NCBI RefSeq assembly: GCF_029945685.1
Contig: NZ_JAQSDA010000025.1
Span: forward strand, 421,660 to 485,659
Direction: 5' to 3'
Length of the DNA: 64,000 bases
Source of the DNA: Polaromonas sp.
Lineage (GTDB): Bacteria > Pseudomonadota > Gammaproteobacteria > Burkholderiales > Burkholderiaceae_C
Shown: one piece after another, positions 31,282 through 43,760 of the stretch
How positions within the stretch are numbered: position 1 is the stretch's first letter
Layout of the letters: each line of letters starts with the position of its first letter
The notes under the pieces: model-generated
Told to the model about the DNA's origin: nothing
Databases searched by the model: none
What the model saw: the letters and a program-made list of their open reading frames with translations, nothing else
Program-made: the position numbers and the translations under genes

Positions 31282-34200
31282 GTGCGTCTCAATTCAATCA
31301 AGTTATCCGGCTTCAAATCGTTTGCGGAGCCGACCAATTTCGTGCTGCCCGGCCAGCTGATCGGTGTTGTTGGCCCCAACGGTTGCGGCAAGTCCAACAT
31401 CATGGATGCGGTGCGCTGGGTGCTCGGCGAGAGCAAGGCCAGTGAACTGCGCGGCGAATCCATGCAGGACGTGATCTTCAACGGCACCAACTTGCGCAAG
31501 CCGGCCAGCCGCGCCAGCGTTGAGCTGGTGTTCGACAATGCCGACCACCGTGCCGGCGGCCAGTGGGGCCAGTTCGCCGAAATCGCCGTCAAGCGTGTGC
31601 TCACGCGGGACGGCACTTCCAGCTACTACCTGAACAACCAGCCGGTGCGCCGGCGCGACGTGCAGGACGTGTTCCTCGGCACCGGTCTGGGCCCGCGCGC
31701 CTACGCCATCATCGGCCAGGGCACGATCAGCCGCATCATCGAATCCAAGCCCGAAGAGCTGCGCCTGTTCCTCGAGGAAGCGGCCGGCGTCTCCAAGTAC
31801 AAGGAGCGCCGGCGCGAAACCGCCAACCGCCTGAGCGACACCCGCGAGAATCTGACCCGCGTCGAGGACATCCTGCGCGAACTCAATGCCAACCTCGAAA
31901 AACTCGAGAAACAGGCCGAGGTCGCGCTGCGCTACAACACCCTGCACGCCGACGCCACGCTCAAGCAGCACCAGCTCTGGTTCCTCAAACGCGCCGAGAG
32001 CGAGGCCGACCAGGCCAAGGTCAAGGCCGACGCCGCCAAGTCGGTCAACGACCTGGAAAGCCGCATCGCCGACCTGCGCCACATCGAAGCCGACCTGGAA
32101 ACCATCCGCCAGGCGCATTACGCGGCCGGTGACCAGGTCAACCAGGCCCAGGGCAAGCTGTACGAAGCCAGTGCCGAAGTCGGCCGTCTGGAGGCTGAAA
32201 TCCGGTTTGTGGTCGAAGGCCGGCAACGTGTCGAGCAGCGCCTGGCGCAGCTCAAGGAACAAACCAGCCAGTGGGCCACGCGCAAGGAAGAAGCCGCGCT
32301 GGAAACCGAAACCCTGAGCGAGCGGGCGATTCAGGCCGAAGAGCAGGCCGAGCTGCTGGCCGCGCAGAGCGAAGACCAGGCCGGGCAATTGCCCGCGCTG
32401 GAAGAAGCACTGCGCGCCGCCCAGTCCAAAGCCAATGAGCAGCGCGCCAGCGTGGGCCAGGTGCAGCAGCAGATCCAGGTGCTGGCCGCCGACCAGCGCA
32501 ACATCGAGGAGCAGTCCCGTACCCTGGGCCTGCGTCATGAGCGTTTGACGGCCGACAAAAACGCCCTCAACGCCCCCGACGAGGCGCGTCTCGTCAACCT
32601 GAACACCCAGTTCGCCGCGGCGAAAGAAGCGCAGGACGAAGCCGAGGCCCGTCTGCACGAGCTGACCGACAGCGTGCCGCAGTTCGACGAAGACCGGCGC
32701 AACAAGCAGCAGGCCGTCAACACCGAATCGGCCAAACAGGCCGAGCTGTCGGCGCGTATGGAAGCGCTCAAGGCGCTGCAGGAAAAAGTCAAGACCGACG
32801 GCAAACTCAAGCCCTGGCTGGCCAAACACGGGCTGGACGGCTTGCAGGGCCTGTGGAGCCGCATCCATATCGAGCAGGGCTGGGAAAACGCCCTGGAAGC
32901 CGCGCTGCGCGAGCGGCTCGGTGCGCTTGAAGTCTCGCGCCTGGACATGGTGCGTGGTTTTGCGGGCACGGACGGGCGCGACGCGCCGCCGGCCAAACTC
33001 TCGTTTTATTCGCCGCCAACGGCCGCGGCACCGGCCAGCGCTTCCGCCAGTGGCCTCAAACCCCTGGCCGATCTGCTGCGTCTGGGTGATGCCGGACAGA
33101 CGGCGCTGCTGGGCGACTGGCTGCACGGCTGCCTGATCGCGGCCAGCCTCGATGAAGCCCTCGCGGCCCGCCAGCAGTTGCAGGCGGGTGAAGTCATTTA
33201 CGTCAAAAGCGGCCACGCGGTCACGCTGCACAGCGTGAGTTTTTATGCCCAGGATTCCGAGCAGGCTGGCCTGCTGGCCCGTGCGCAGGAAATCGAAAAC
33301 CTCGAAAAACAGCTGCGCGCGCAGGCCCTGATCAGCGACGAGGCGCGCAGCGCCCTGATTCGTGCCGAAGCGGCCTATGCGGATGCCGCGCAGCGCCTGG
33401 CGACGGCACGCCGCGAAACCGCCGAAGGCCAGAGCCGCACCCACGAGCTGCAGGTCGAGGTGCTGCGCCTGACGCAACTGGCCGAACAGACGCGCGCGCG
33501 CAGCGAGCAGATCGCCGGCGACCTGGCTGAAATCGACGCGCAGATGAACGAGCTGCAGGAGCGCAAGGTCACGGCCGAAGCGCGCTTTGAAGAGCTGGAC
33601 ATGCAGCTCGCCGACAGCCAGGAGCGCCATGCCCAGCTCGATGACCGCGTGATCGAGGCCGAGCGCAAACTGAACGAATCACGCGAGCAGCAGCGCGCGC
33701 TGGAACGACAGTCGCAGGAAGCGCAGTTTGCGCTGCGCAGCCTGGCCTCGCGCCGCGACGAACTGACCCGCTCCATGGACATTGCCGCGCAGCAGGCCGC
33801 CTCGATTGCCGGCGAGGAAGAACGCGCCAAAGAGGAGCTGTCCCGCCTGAGCGACGCCGCAGCCAAGGCCGGCCTGCAGGACGCCCTCAACCTCAAGCTC
33901 GAGCGCGAGGCCGACCTCGGCGCCAAGCGCAGCCAGTACGACGACCTGACCACCAAGCTGCGCGCCAGCGACGAACGCCGCCTGCAGCTCGAGCGCGAAC
34001 TCGAGCCGCTGCGCCAGCGCATCACCGAGTTCCAGCTCAAGGAGCAGGCCGCACGCCTGGGTTTCGAGCAGTACGCGCAGTTGCTCGAGGACGCCCAGGC
34101 CGACATCGGCGCCGTCGAGTTGTCGATCGAGACCGGCCATGTGCGCCTCTCGGGCCTGCAGGGCGAGATTGACCGCATCAACCGCGAAATCCAGTCGCTG

Positions 34201-34815
34201 GGCGCGGTCAACCTGGCCGCGCTGGACGAACTCAGCAGCGCGCGCGAACGCAAGCAGTTCCTCGATGCCCAGTCGGCCGACCTGAACGAAGCCATGACGA
34301 CGCTGGAAGATGCGATCAAGAAAATCGACGCCGAAACGCGTGATTTGCTGTCGACCACGTTTGAGACGGTGAACCGGCATTTCGGCGAGATGTTCCCGCG
34401 CCTGTTCGGTGGCGGAAACGCCAAACTGATGATGACCGGAGAGGAAATCCTCGATGCCGGCGTGCAGGTGCTGGCCCAGCCGCCAGGCAAGAAAAACCAG
34501 ACCATCCACCTGCTGTCGGGCGGCGAAAAGGCCCTGACCGCGATTGCGCTGGTGTTTGCGATTTTCCAGTTGAACCCTGCACCGTTCTGCCTGCTCGACG
34601 AGGTGGATGCGCCGCTGGACGACGCCAACACCGAGCGGTATGCCAAGCTGGTGGGCAGCATGAGCAAGGAAACGCAGTTCCTGTTCATCAGCCACAACAA
34701 GATCGCCATGGAAATGGCCGAACAGCTGATCGGGGTGACCATGCAGGAGCAGGGCGTCTCGCGCATCGTCGCCGTGGACATGGAAGCGGCCCTCGGTTTT
34801 GCGGAGGCCGCATGA
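31282..34815 (+). CDS. smc: Chromosome segregation protein SMC
   Basis: SMC organises and compacts the chromosome as an ATP-driven dimer. The 1177 residues show the N-terminal head with GPNGCGKSN, two long coiled coils, a hinge near residues 500-660, and the C-terminal head with LLSGGEKALTAIALVFAIF and CLLDEVDAPLDDAN. The start is GTG at 31282. Betaproteobacteria use SMC-ScpAB, and the gene is followed by zipA and ligA, a conserved order. Confidence 0.97.
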   Translation: MRLNSIKLSGFKSFAEPTNFVLPGQLIGVVGPNGCGKSNIMDAVRWVLGESKASELRGESMQDVIFNGTNLRKPASRASVELVFDNADHRAGGQWGQFAEIAVKRVLTRDGTSSYYLNNQPVRRRDVQDVFLGTGLGPRAYAIIGQGTISRIIESKPEELRLFLEEAAGVSKYKERRRETANRLSDTRENLTRVEDILRELNANLEKLEKQAEVALRYNTLHADATLKQHQLWFLKRAESEADQAKVKADAAKSVNDLESRIADLRHIEADLETIRQAHYAAGDQVNQAQGKLYEASAEVGRLEAEIRFVVEGRQRVEQRLAQLKEQTSQWATRKEEAALETETLSERAIQAEEQAELLAAQSEDQAGQLPALEEALRAAQSKANEQRASVGQVQQQIQVLAADQRNIEEQSRTLGLRHERLTADKNALNAPDEARLVNLNTQFAAAKEAQDEAEARLHELTDSVPQFDEDRRNKQQAVNTESAKQAELSARMEALKALQEKVKTDGKLKPWLAKHGLDGLQGLWSRIHIEQGWENALEAALRERLGALEVSRLDMVRGFAGTDGRDAPPAKLSFYSPPTAAAPASASASGLKPLADLLRLGDAGQTALLGDWLHGCLIAASLDEALAARQQLQAGEVIYVKSGHAVTLHSVSFYAQDSEQAGLLARAQEIENLEKQLRAQALISDEARSALIRAEAAYADAAQRLATARRETAEGQSRTHELQVEVLRLTQLAEQTRARSEQIAGDLAEIDAQMNELQERKVTAEARFEELDMQLADSQERHAQLDDRVIEAERKLNESREQQRALERQSQEAQFALRSLASRRDELTRSMDIAAQQAASIAGEEERAKEELSRLSDAAAKAGLQDALNLKLEREADLGAKRSQYDDLTTKLRASDERRLQLERELEPLRQRITEFQLKEQAARLGFEQYAQLLEDAQADIGAVELSIETGHVRLSGLQGEIDRINREIQSLGAVNLAALDELSSARERKQFLDAQSADLNEAMTTLEDAIKKIDAETRDLLSTTFETVNRHFGEMFPRLFGGGNAKLMMTGEEILDAGVQVLAQPPGKKNQTIHLLSGGEKALTAIALVFAIFQLNPAPFCLLDEVDAPLDDANTERYAKLVGSMSKETQFLFISHNKIAMEMAEQLIGVTMQEQGVSRIVAVDMEAALGFAEAA

Positions 34816-34900
34816 CGAATCCTCCTGGAGCCGCCATCCTGCGGGTGTTCAAGTCGGGAAGAAAGCACTGCGCCAGGCAAGCGAACGTGGGGGCCCTGTC

Positions 34901-35980
34901 TTGAGCACACTTCAAATCAGCCTGGCGATCATCGGCGGCTTGCTGCTGGCCGTCGTGGTGGCCCACAGCGCATGGTCGACCCGCAAAAACCTGCCCATGC
35001 AGCCCACACCCGACCCGGTGGCCCCCGGCATTGAGCCGACCGGCGGCGAGATCCCGCCCGGTGGCCAGGACACCCCGCCCGAACGCCTGGAACCGGGCTT
35101 CGATGGGGACTCGAGTCTGGATGCCCTGACCGCGCTGACCGTGCCCGAGAAAAAACCGGGCCTGGACGCGCTGATCGACGTGATCGCGCCCATCATCATT
35201 GATTCCGTGGTTTCGGGTGAAGCCGCGCTCGCCGCCATGCCGGGCTCCCGCCGCGCCGGCAGCAAACCGTTTGCGATCGAGGGCCTGAGCCTGGCCACAG
35301 GCGCCTGGGAAACCCCGGCCGCCGGCCAGCGTTACAGCGCCTTCCAGGCCGGTGTGCAGCTGGCCAACCGCACCGGCGCGCTGAACCAGATCGAGTTCTC
35401 TGAATTTGTCATGAAGGCACAGGCCTTTGCCGACGCGATTGACGGCCAGCCCGAGTTCCCGGACATGATGGACGAGGTGGCGCGCGCGCGCGAGCTCGAC
35501 AGCTTTGCCAGTGCCCACGATGCCCAGCTGGGTTTCACCCTGCGCGCCAGGCATACGGCGTGGAGCCCCGGTTATGTGCACCAGAGCGCCGCGAAGCTCG
35601 GTTTTGTTGCCGGTTCCATCCCGGGTCGCATGGTGCTGCCGGCCAGCCAGTCCGGACCGCACGCGCCCCCGGTGCTGGGCCTGTCGTTCGACACCCAGGC
35701 GGCCATGGCAGAAGAGCCGGAACAGACCGCGCTGCGCGAGTTGACCTTGTCGCTGGACGTGCCGCAGGTGCTGCGCGCCGAGCAAGCGTTTGTGCGCCTG
35801 TGCGAGGCGGCGATTGCGCTGGCCTCGAGCATGGAAGGCGTGATCATCGACGACCAGGGCCAGCCGATACGCCCGGAAGCCATGGAGGCCATCCACGCCG
35901 ATCTGGAGCAGCTCTACAACACGCTGGAAGAGCGCGACATACCGGCCGGTTCGGCGCTGGGCAGGCGCCTGTTTTCCTGA
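34901..35980 (+). CDS. zipA: Cell division protein ZipA
   Basis: ZipA tethers FtsZ to the inner membrane. After one N-terminal membrane segment (LQISLAIIGGLLLAVVVAH), a Pro-rich stretch and a linker comes the C-terminal FtsZ-binding domain (about 210-350: VLGLSFDTQAAMAEEPEQ region onward). The start is placed at TTG 34901 so that the membrane segment is at the very N-terminus as in the family (359 residues). Earlier in-frame starts at 34799 and 34847 would add an unlikely basic leader. smc lies upstream and ligA downstream. Confidence 0.85.
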   Translation: MSTLQISLAIIGGLLLAVVVAHSAWSTRKNLPMQPTPDPVAPGIEPTGGEIPPGGQDTPPERLEPGFDGDSSLDALTALTVPEKKPGLDALIDVIAPIIIDSVVSGEAALAAMPGSRRAGSKPFAIEGLSLATGAWETPAAGQRYSAFQAGVQLANRTGALNQIEFSEFVMKAQAFADAIDGQPEFPDMMDEVARARELDSFASAHDAQLGFTLRARHTAWSPGYVHQSAAKLGFVAGSIPGRMVLPASQSGPHAPPVLGLSFDTQAAMAEEPEQTALRELTLSLDVPQVLRAEQAFVRLCEAAIALASSMEGVIIDDQGQPIRPEAMEAIHADLEQLYNTLEERDIPAGSALGRRLFS

Positions 35981-35984
35981 AATA

Positions 35985-36072
35985 TGGCTCCCCCCCGTAG
36001 TGACCTGCGGCCGCTTCCCCCCTGCAGGGGGCGCCGCCTGCGGCCCGGCGAAGCCGGTTCCGCGGCGACCTG
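35985..36072 (+). repeat. Dispersed GC-rich repeat, family B copy 3
   Basis: The zipA-ligA spacer contains a CCCCCCTGCAGGGGG hairpin followed by GCGGCCCGGCGAAGCCGGTTCCGCGG split across short blocks. The same order of blocks appears in the inverted copy at 53291-53367. Confidence 0.6.
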
Positions 36073-36077
36073 GTTAA

Positions 36078-38192
<2,115 letters not shown>

Positions 38193-38197
38193 CAACT

Positions 38198-38647
38198 TCA
38201 AGTCTCTGGTGGCGAAGCGTCTTCGTTGAGGTGTTCGGGCCGGCGCCAGAGCCAGGCCAGCACACCCGCCATGCAGCCGATGGCCAGCAGGGCCACCCAG
38301 CGGTTCGGTACCACCACCAGCATGAAGGCGGCACTCGCGCTCATGAGCACCGTGGCCGTCCATTTGGCGCGCCGGCGCACCACGCCTCCGCGGCGCCACT
38401 CGACCAGCATGGGCCCGAACGAGGCGTGGCTTTCCAGCCAGGCCAGCAGGCGCGGCGAGCTGCGCGCAGCGGCCCAGGCCGACAGCAGGACAAAGGGCAC
38501 CGTCGGCAACACCGGCACAAAGATGCCGATCACACCCAGGGCCAGGCTCAGCAACGCCAGCACCAGCAGCGCCCAGCGCGTCACCAGGGGAAGGGGGGTG
38601 GCGGGTTCAGCGGGAAGGTCGGGTTGGCGGCTGGAGGGTTCGGGCAT
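38198..38647 (-). CDS. DUF454 (YbaN-like) inner-membrane protein
   Basis: The 149-residue product has a proline-rich N-terminus then three or four hydrophobic segments. The DUF454 signature [20 protein letters not shown] is present, followed by [19 protein letters not shown] 38647 is preferred; a longer frame to 38740 would run into the def promoter. It is divergent from def and convergent with ligA. Its function is unknown. Confidence 0.82.
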   Translation of the reverse strand: MPEPSSRQPDLPAEPATPLPLVTRWALLVLALLSLALGVIGIFVPVLPTVPFVLLSAWAAARSSPRLLAWLESHASFGPMLVEWRRGGVVRRRAKWTATVLMSASAAFMLVVVPNRWVALLAIGCMAGVLAWLWRRPEHLNEDASPPET

Positions 38648-38751
38648 GTCCCATTTTGCCGTGCCGGAAGCCACCGGAGGCTGGAACGTCTCGCCTTCGT
38701 TCGTGGTTTCTGTATGCTTGCTGTTTCGACGACAGAGCACACAGGATTTTC

Positions 38752-39291
38752 ATGACCGTACGCGACATTCTCAAGATGGGTGACCCGCGCTTGTTGCGGG
38801 TGGCCCCACCCGTGACCGGCTTCGACACCGACGAGCTGCACCTGCTGGTAGCCGACATGTTCGAGACCATGCGCGCCGTCAATGGTGCCGGCCTGGCCGC
38901 ACCCCAGATCGGCGTGGACCTGCAACTGGTGATTTTCGGCACCGATGCCGTCAACCCGCGCTACCCCGATGCGCCGCTGGTGCCGCGCACGGTGCTGCTG
39001 AACCCGGTCATCACGCCCCTGTCGGACGAGGAAGAAAACGGCTGGGAGGGTTGCCTGTCAGTGCCGGGCCTGCGCGGCTTGGTGCCGCGCTTCTCACGCA
39101 TCCGCTACACCGGTTTTGACCCCTATGGCGACCCGATCGACCGGACGGTCGATGGTTTTCACGCCCGTGTGGTGCAGCATGAATGTGACCACCTGATGGG
39201 TGTGCTGTACCCGATGCGCATCCGCGACTTCACGCAATTCGGTTTCACCGAGGTGCTGTTTCCGGGACTCGATGCGTCTGAAGACGATTGA
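38752..39291 (+). CDS. def: Peptide deformylase
   Basis: Peptide deformylase removes the formyl group from nascent proteins. The three metal-site motifs are intact: [18 protein letters not shown] and QHECDHLMG. The 179 residues are the usual size. The ATG at 38752 begins [15 protein letters not shown], as in relatives. Confidence 0.96.
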   Translation: MTVRDILKMGDPRLLRVAPPVTGFDTDELHLLVADMFETMRAVNGAGLAAPQIGVDLQLVIFGTDAVNPRYPDAPLVPRTVLLNPVITPLSDEEENGWEGCLSVPGLRGLVPRFSRIRYTGFDPYGDPIDRTVDGFHARVVQHECDHLMGVLYPMRIRDFTQFGFTEVLFPGLDASEDD

Positions 39292-39309
39292 GTTTGCCCT
39301 TGTCGCGTA

Positions 39310-39840
39310 TCAGCCGGCTTGCGCCGCCGGGCGGTCGGCCGGCAGGCGTGCCTTGCCGCCGGAACCGAACACCGAGTGCCACCAGGCGGCCGAACCGTCG
39401 GGCGGCACCGGCGGCGTGCTCGCCATCCGGGTGTCCAGGTAGTCCAGCGTGACGCGACGGCGGTACTGCGCGACCTCCTCACCGGCCAGCTCGATCAGGG
39501 GCCGCGCAGCGCCCCGGCTCTGGATCAGCACCTGCTTGCGTCCGGCGCCGGCCTTGATTAGTGCCGAGCGCACCGCCATGGCGCGGCGGTCGCCCATCAA
39601 CCAGAAAAAGCGGTGGCTGCCGGTGCCGCAGCTGTGGCCGGAGACCAGCACCCGCTGCTCGGGCCGCTCGGCCAGCCAGGCCGCGTGGGCAGCCAGCAGG
39701 TCGCCATAACTCTCGGGCACCAGCCAGTTGTCGGGTTCAAAAAAGACCTGGCGGGCCAGCGGCCGGCCCTCGTTGTCGCACTCGCCCGAGGCGAGCAACT
39801 GCTGCTCACGGGTCAACAGGGTGTGGGTCTGGGCATGCAT
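39310..39840 (-). CDS. OmpA-like domain protein without a signal peptide
   Basis: The 176 residues contain an OmpA/MotB-type peptidoglycan-binding-like domain: FFEPDNWLVPESYGDLLAAH, then VLVSGHSCGTGSHRFFWLMG and DRRAMAVRSALIKAG. The start at 39840 has a strong AAGGAG six bases upstream. The N-terminus (MHAQTHTLLTREQQLL) is not a signal peptide or lipoprotein signal, so the location is unclear. It converges with def. Confidence 0.78.
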   Translation of the reverse strand: MHAQTHTLLTREQQLLASGECDNEGRPLARQVFFEPDNWLVPESYGDLLAAHAAWLAERPEQRVLVSGHSCGTGSHRFFWLMGDRRAMAVRSALIKAGAGRKQVLIQSRGAARPLIELAGEEVAQYRRRVTLDYLDTRMASTPPVPPDGSAAWWHSVFGSGGKARLPADRPAAQAG

Positions 39841-40057
39841 GGCAAGCTCCTTGGAGTGAAATGTCCGGGTGCCGGAGCGGCAGCTTTGGCTTGCTGCTTG
39901 CCGATCCGCAGTGCGTTCATTGTCTGCTTCTGAGAGCCCACCACAAGGCTTCAATGGTGATCATGTGTAACATGAAAAACACCGTTCAACCTATTGATTT
40001 AAATACAAATTTTTAGAGAACTTCAAGACCGAAATCCGGCAGTTCCCGCCCAGACGC

Positions 40058-42706
40058 TCAGGCGGCCAGGGCTTCGAGCAGTTCGGTCTCGATGGCGATC
40101 TGCGCCTTGTTGTGCTGCAGTTCCGGCCCGTCGATCAGGAAGGTGTCTTCCACCCGTTCGCCCAGGGTGGTGACCTTGGCCAGTTGCAGGTTGATGCGGT
40201 GGCGGGCCAGTACGCGCGCGATGGAATACAGCAGGCCGACCCGGTCGCTGGCCGACACGCTGAGCAGCCAGCGCTGGGCTTTTTCGTCGGGCCGCAGGTC
40301 CACGCGCGGTGTGACCGGAAAACTCTTGACGCGGCGCGACACCCGGCCTTTGCCCGGCGGCGGCAGCGGGCCGTTTTCTTCAATGGCGCGGTCCAGGTCG
40401 GCTTCGACCATGGCCACCAGTTCGCGGTAGTGGTCGGCCAGGGTCGGGCTGACGACCTGGAAGGTATCGAGGGCGTAGCCGGTGGATCCTTTGGTCGGCT
40501 TGGCGGTGTGAATTTTCGCGTCGAGAATGCTGAAACCGGCTTCCTCGAAATAACCGCAGATGCGGGCAAACAGGTCGGGCGCGTCAGGCGTGTACACCAG
40601 CACCTGCAGGCCTTCGCCGGCGGCCGAGCGGCGTGCCCGCACGATGCATTTGGCCGTGCCCACGTGGCGCGACAAGTGGCGCGCATGCCAGGCAATGTCG
40701 CCGGCCTCATGGCGCATGAAGTAGCTGACGTCCAGCGAGTCCCACAGGGCCTTGTGCGCCTCGAAAGGCTCGGCGTGCAGGGCCAGGATGGTCAGGGCCT
40801 CGCGTTTGCGCGCCTCGACCTCGGCGTCCGCATCGGGCGCCCGACCGCCCAGCACGCGCAGCGTGTAGCGGTACAGGTCTTCGAGCAGCTTGCCTTTCCA
40901 GGCATTCCACACCTTGGGGCTGGTGCCGCGGATGTCGGCCACCGTGAGCAGGTAAAGCGCGGTCAGGTAACGTTCGTTGCCGACGCGTTGGGCAAAACCG
41001 GCAATGACCTGCGGATCGCTCAAATCTTCCTTCTGGGCGATGCGGCTCATGGTCAGGTGTTCGCCGACCAGGAACTCGATCAGTTTCGCGTCTTCGGCGG
41101 CGATGCCGTGCTGGCGGCAGAACACCCGCACGTCCTTGCAGCCGAGTTCGGAGTGGTCGCCGCCGCGGCCCTTGGCGATGTCGTGGAAGAGGGCGGCAAC
41201 GTACAGTATCCAAGGCTTGTCCCAGCCGGCGGCCAGCTGTGAACAGGCTGGGTATTCATGCGCGTGTTCGGCCATGAAAAAGCGCCGCACATTGCGCAGC
41301 ACCATCAGGATGTGCTGGTCCACCGTGTAGACGTGGAACAGGTCGTGCTGCATCTGCCCGACGATCTGGCGGAACACCCACAGGTAGCGGCCCAGCACCG
41401 AGGTCTGGTTCATCAGCCGCATGGCATGGGTGATGCCGGTGGGCTGCTGCATGATCTGGCGGAAAGTGTTGCGGTTGACCGGGTCGCGCCTGAAGCGCGC
41501 GTCCATCACGCCGCGGGCGTTGTACAGCGCGCGCAGGGTGCGGGCCGACAGGCCCTTGACGCCCACCGTGGTCTGGTAGACCAGAAAGGTCTCGAGGATG
41601 GCGTGCGGGTGGGTCAGGTACAGGTCGTCGCTGGCCACCTCGATCATGCCGGCCTTGTTCAGGAAACGCTCGTTGATCGGCTGCGGCGCCTGCCCGCTGG
41701 GGTGCAGCCGCTCCTCGATGTTGAGCAGCAGGATCTGGTTGAGCTGGGTCACCGCCTTGGCGGCCCAGTAAAAGCGCTTCATCAGCGCCTCGCTGGCGCG
41801 CGAAACCACCCGTCCGCTGTCGCTGTCGGTCACCGTCGCATAACCGAAGGACTCGGCCACGACGGTCTGCAGGTCGAACACCAGGCGGTCCTCGCGCCGG
41901 CCGGCCAGCAGGTGCAGGCGGGCGCGTATCAGGCTCAGCAGGGCTTCATTGGCCTTGATCTGGCGAACCTCGAAGGCCGTGGCCAGACCGTTGCGCTCCA
42001 GGTCGTCCCAGGACTTGCCCAGCCCGGCCGCGCGCGCCACCCAGAGGATGACCTGCAGGTCGCGCAGACCGCCGGGGGACTCCTTGCAGTTGGGCTCCAG
42101 GGAGTAGGGCGTGTCTTCAAACTTGTTGTGGCGCTGGCGCTGCTCCAGGGTCTTGGCCACAAAAAACGCCTGCGGGTCCATCACCCGGCCGAGTTCGGTG
42201 ACCAGCGCGGCAAAAATCTTGGTGGAGCCGGCCACCAGGCGCGCTTCCAGCAGCGAGGTCTGCACCGTCACGTCTTTGGCCGCTTCCTCGGCGCAATCCC
42301 TGACGGTGCGCACGCTCGAGCCGATCTCCAGCCCGCTGTCCCAGCAGGCGCCTATGAAATTTTCAATCCTGCTTTTCAGCGCCGGGTTGCCCTCCACCTG
42401 GGAGTCATCGCGCAGCAGCAGCAGCACATCGACGTCCGAGTGCGGAAACAGCTCGCCACGGCCAAAACCGCCGACGGCCACCAGCGCGCAGCCGACCGGA
42501 AAATCCGAACGCTGCCAGAGCTGTCGCAAGGTGGCGTCGGTGTGACGGGCCAGCCTTCGCAACAGGCCGTGGATGCCGCGTGTGGCAGCACCACTGGCGG
42601 CGAGCGAGGCCAGCAGCGCATGTTTGCCGCCGCGGTACTGCTCGCGCAGCTGGGCCGCTCCGGTGGCGGCGGGCAGGGCGGGCGACAGCGCGGAAGGCAT
42701 GGGCAA
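40058..42706 (-). CDS. glnD: Protein-PII uridylyltransferase/uridylyl-removing enzyme
   Basis: GlnD senses glutamine and uridylylates or deuridylylates PII to control nitrogen assimilation. The 882 residues contain the nucleotidyltransferase motif [20 protein letters not shown], an HD domain ([17 protein letters not shown]) and two C-terminal ACT domains ([19 protein letters not shown] and [17 protein letters not shown]). It lies 39 bases downstream of map on the same strand. Confidence 0.97.
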   Translation of the reverse strand: MPMPSALSPALPAATGAAQLREQYRGGKHALLASLAASGAATRGIHGLLRRLARHTDATLRQLWQRSDFPVGCALVAVGGFGRGELFPHSDVDVLLLLRDDSQVEGNPALKSRIENFIGACWDSGLEIGSSVRTVRDCAEEAAKDVTVQTSLLEARLVAGSTKIFAALVTELGRVMDPQAFFVAKTLEQRQRHNKFEDTPYSLEPNCKESPGGLRDLQVILWVARAAGLGKSWDDLERNGLATAFEVRQIKANEALLSLIRARLHLLAGRREDRLVFDLQTVVAESFGYATVTDSDSGRVVSRASEALMKRFYWAAKAVTQLNQILLLNIEERLHPSGQAPQPINERFLNKAGMIEVASDDLYLTHPHAILETFLVYQTTVGVKGLSARTLRALYNARGVMDARFRRDPVNRNTFRQIMQQPTGITHAMRLMNQTSVLGRYLWVFRQIVGQMQHDLFHVYTVDQHILMVLRNVRRFFMAEHAHEYPACSQLAAGWDKPWILYVAALFHDIAKGRGGDHSELGCKDVRVFCRQHGIAAEDAKLIEFLVGEHLTMSRIAQKEDLSDPQVIAGFAQRVGNERYLTALYLLTVADIRGTSPKVWNAWKGKLLEDLYRYTLRVLGGRAPDADAEVEARKREALTILALHAEPFEAHKALWDSLDVSYFMRHEAGDIAWHARHLSRHVGTAKCIVRARRSAAGEGLQVLVYTPDAPDLFARICGYFEEAGFSILDAKIHTAKPTKGSTGYALDTFQVVSPTLADHYRELVAMVEADLDRAIEENGPLPPPGKGRVSRRVKSFPVTPRVDLRPDEKAQRWLLSVSASDRVGLLYSIARVLARHRINLQLAKVTTLGERVEDTFLIDGPELQHNKAQIAIETELLEALAA

Positions 42707-42745
42707 CAGGCGCGGGGGGCGCGGGAGAGCGCGGACGCCGCCGGC

Positions 42746-43609
42746 TCAGGCGGCCGACTCGGCGGTCGAGCGGGCTTCGGCAGCCTTCACCGGCGCCGCC
42801 TGCGGCACAAAGTCCGGGATGGCCGGGCTGCCGGCCGACAGGGTCAGCACTTCATAACCGGTTTCGGTCACCAGGATCGTGTGCTCCCACTGCGCCGACA
42901 GCGAGTGGTCGCGCGTCACGATGGTCCAGCCGTCTTTTTCGGGGCCGTCCTTGATGTCGCGCTTGCCGGCGTTGATCATGGGCTCGATCGTGAAGGTCAT
43001 GCCGGGCTTGAGCTCTTCGAGCGTGCCGGGCCGGCCGTAGTGCAGCACCTGCGGCTCTTCGTGGAAGCGCTTGCCGATGCCGTGGCCGCAGAACTCGCGC
43101 ACGATGGTGAAGCCCTGCTTTTCCGCAAAGGTCTGGATCGCATGCCCGATGTCACCCAGCCGGGCGCCGGGCTTGACGCGCATGATGCCGTGCCACATGG
43201 CTTCATAGGTGACGTGGCACAGGCGCCGGGCCGCAATCGAGACGTCGCCGATCATGTACATGCGGCTGTTGTCGCCGTACCAGCCGTCTTTCGTGATCAC
43301 GGTGACATCGATGTTCATGATGTCGCCCTTTTTCAGCGGCTTGTCGTTGGGAATGCCGTGGCAGACCACGTGGTTCAGCGAGGTGCACAGCGAAGCCGGG
43401 TAGGGCGGGTAACCGGGCGGCTGGTAGCCGAGCGTGGCCGAGACCGTGCCCTGCACATTGACCATGTAGTCGTTGGCCAGCTTGTCGATCTCGCGCGTGG
43501 TGACGCCGGCCTTCACGAAGGGCGTCAGGTAGTCCAGCACCTCGGAAGCCAGTTTGCAGGCCACCCGCATGCCCTCGATACCTGCGGCGTCTTTGTACGT
43601 AATACTCAT
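42746..43609 (-). CDS. map: Type I methionine aminopeptidase
   Basis: Map removes the N-terminal Met from new proteins. The 287 residues have the pita-bread fold motifs, with metal ligands in NIDVTVITKDGWYGDNSRMY, FCGHGIGKRFHEEP and MTFTIEPMIN. The ATG at 43609 (MSITYKDAAGIEGMR) is preferred over an earlier in-frame start at 43657. It is followed by glnD and divergent from purL. Confidence 0.95.
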   Translation of the reverse strand: MSITYKDAAGIEGMRVACKLASEVLDYLTPFVKAGVTTREIDKLANDYMVNVQGTVSATLGYQPPGYPPYPASLCTSLNHVVCHGIPNDKPLKKGDIMNIDVTVITKDGWYGDNSRMYMIGDVSIAARRLCHVTYEAMWHGIMRVKPGARLGDIGHAIQTFAEKQGFTIVREFCGHGIGKRFHEEPQVLHYGRPGTLEELKPGMTFTIEPMINAGKRDIKDGPEKDGWTIVTRDHSLSAQWEHTILVTETGYEVLTLSAGSPAIPDFVPQAAPVKAAEARSTAESAA

Positions 43610-43660
43610 GCCGCGATTATCCCACTTGGGCTCCAGGAGGGCAGGCGCGGCGGCCATCGC

Positions 43661-43669
43661 TGATAAAAT
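43661..43669 (+). promoter_or_regulatory. Possible extended -10 promoter for purL
   Basis: TGATAAAAT matches an extended -10 element (TGn plus TAAAAT) about 90 bases before the purL GTG. No good -35 is seen, which extended -10 promoters can do without. Confidence 0.35.
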
Positions 43670-43760
43670 TCAGGGTTAACCAGCACCCCGGCAGGCCTGC
43701 AGCGCTGCCAAACCCCTGGCAGGACCGCGTTCTGCCGACAACCACAAGGCCACCGCCACC

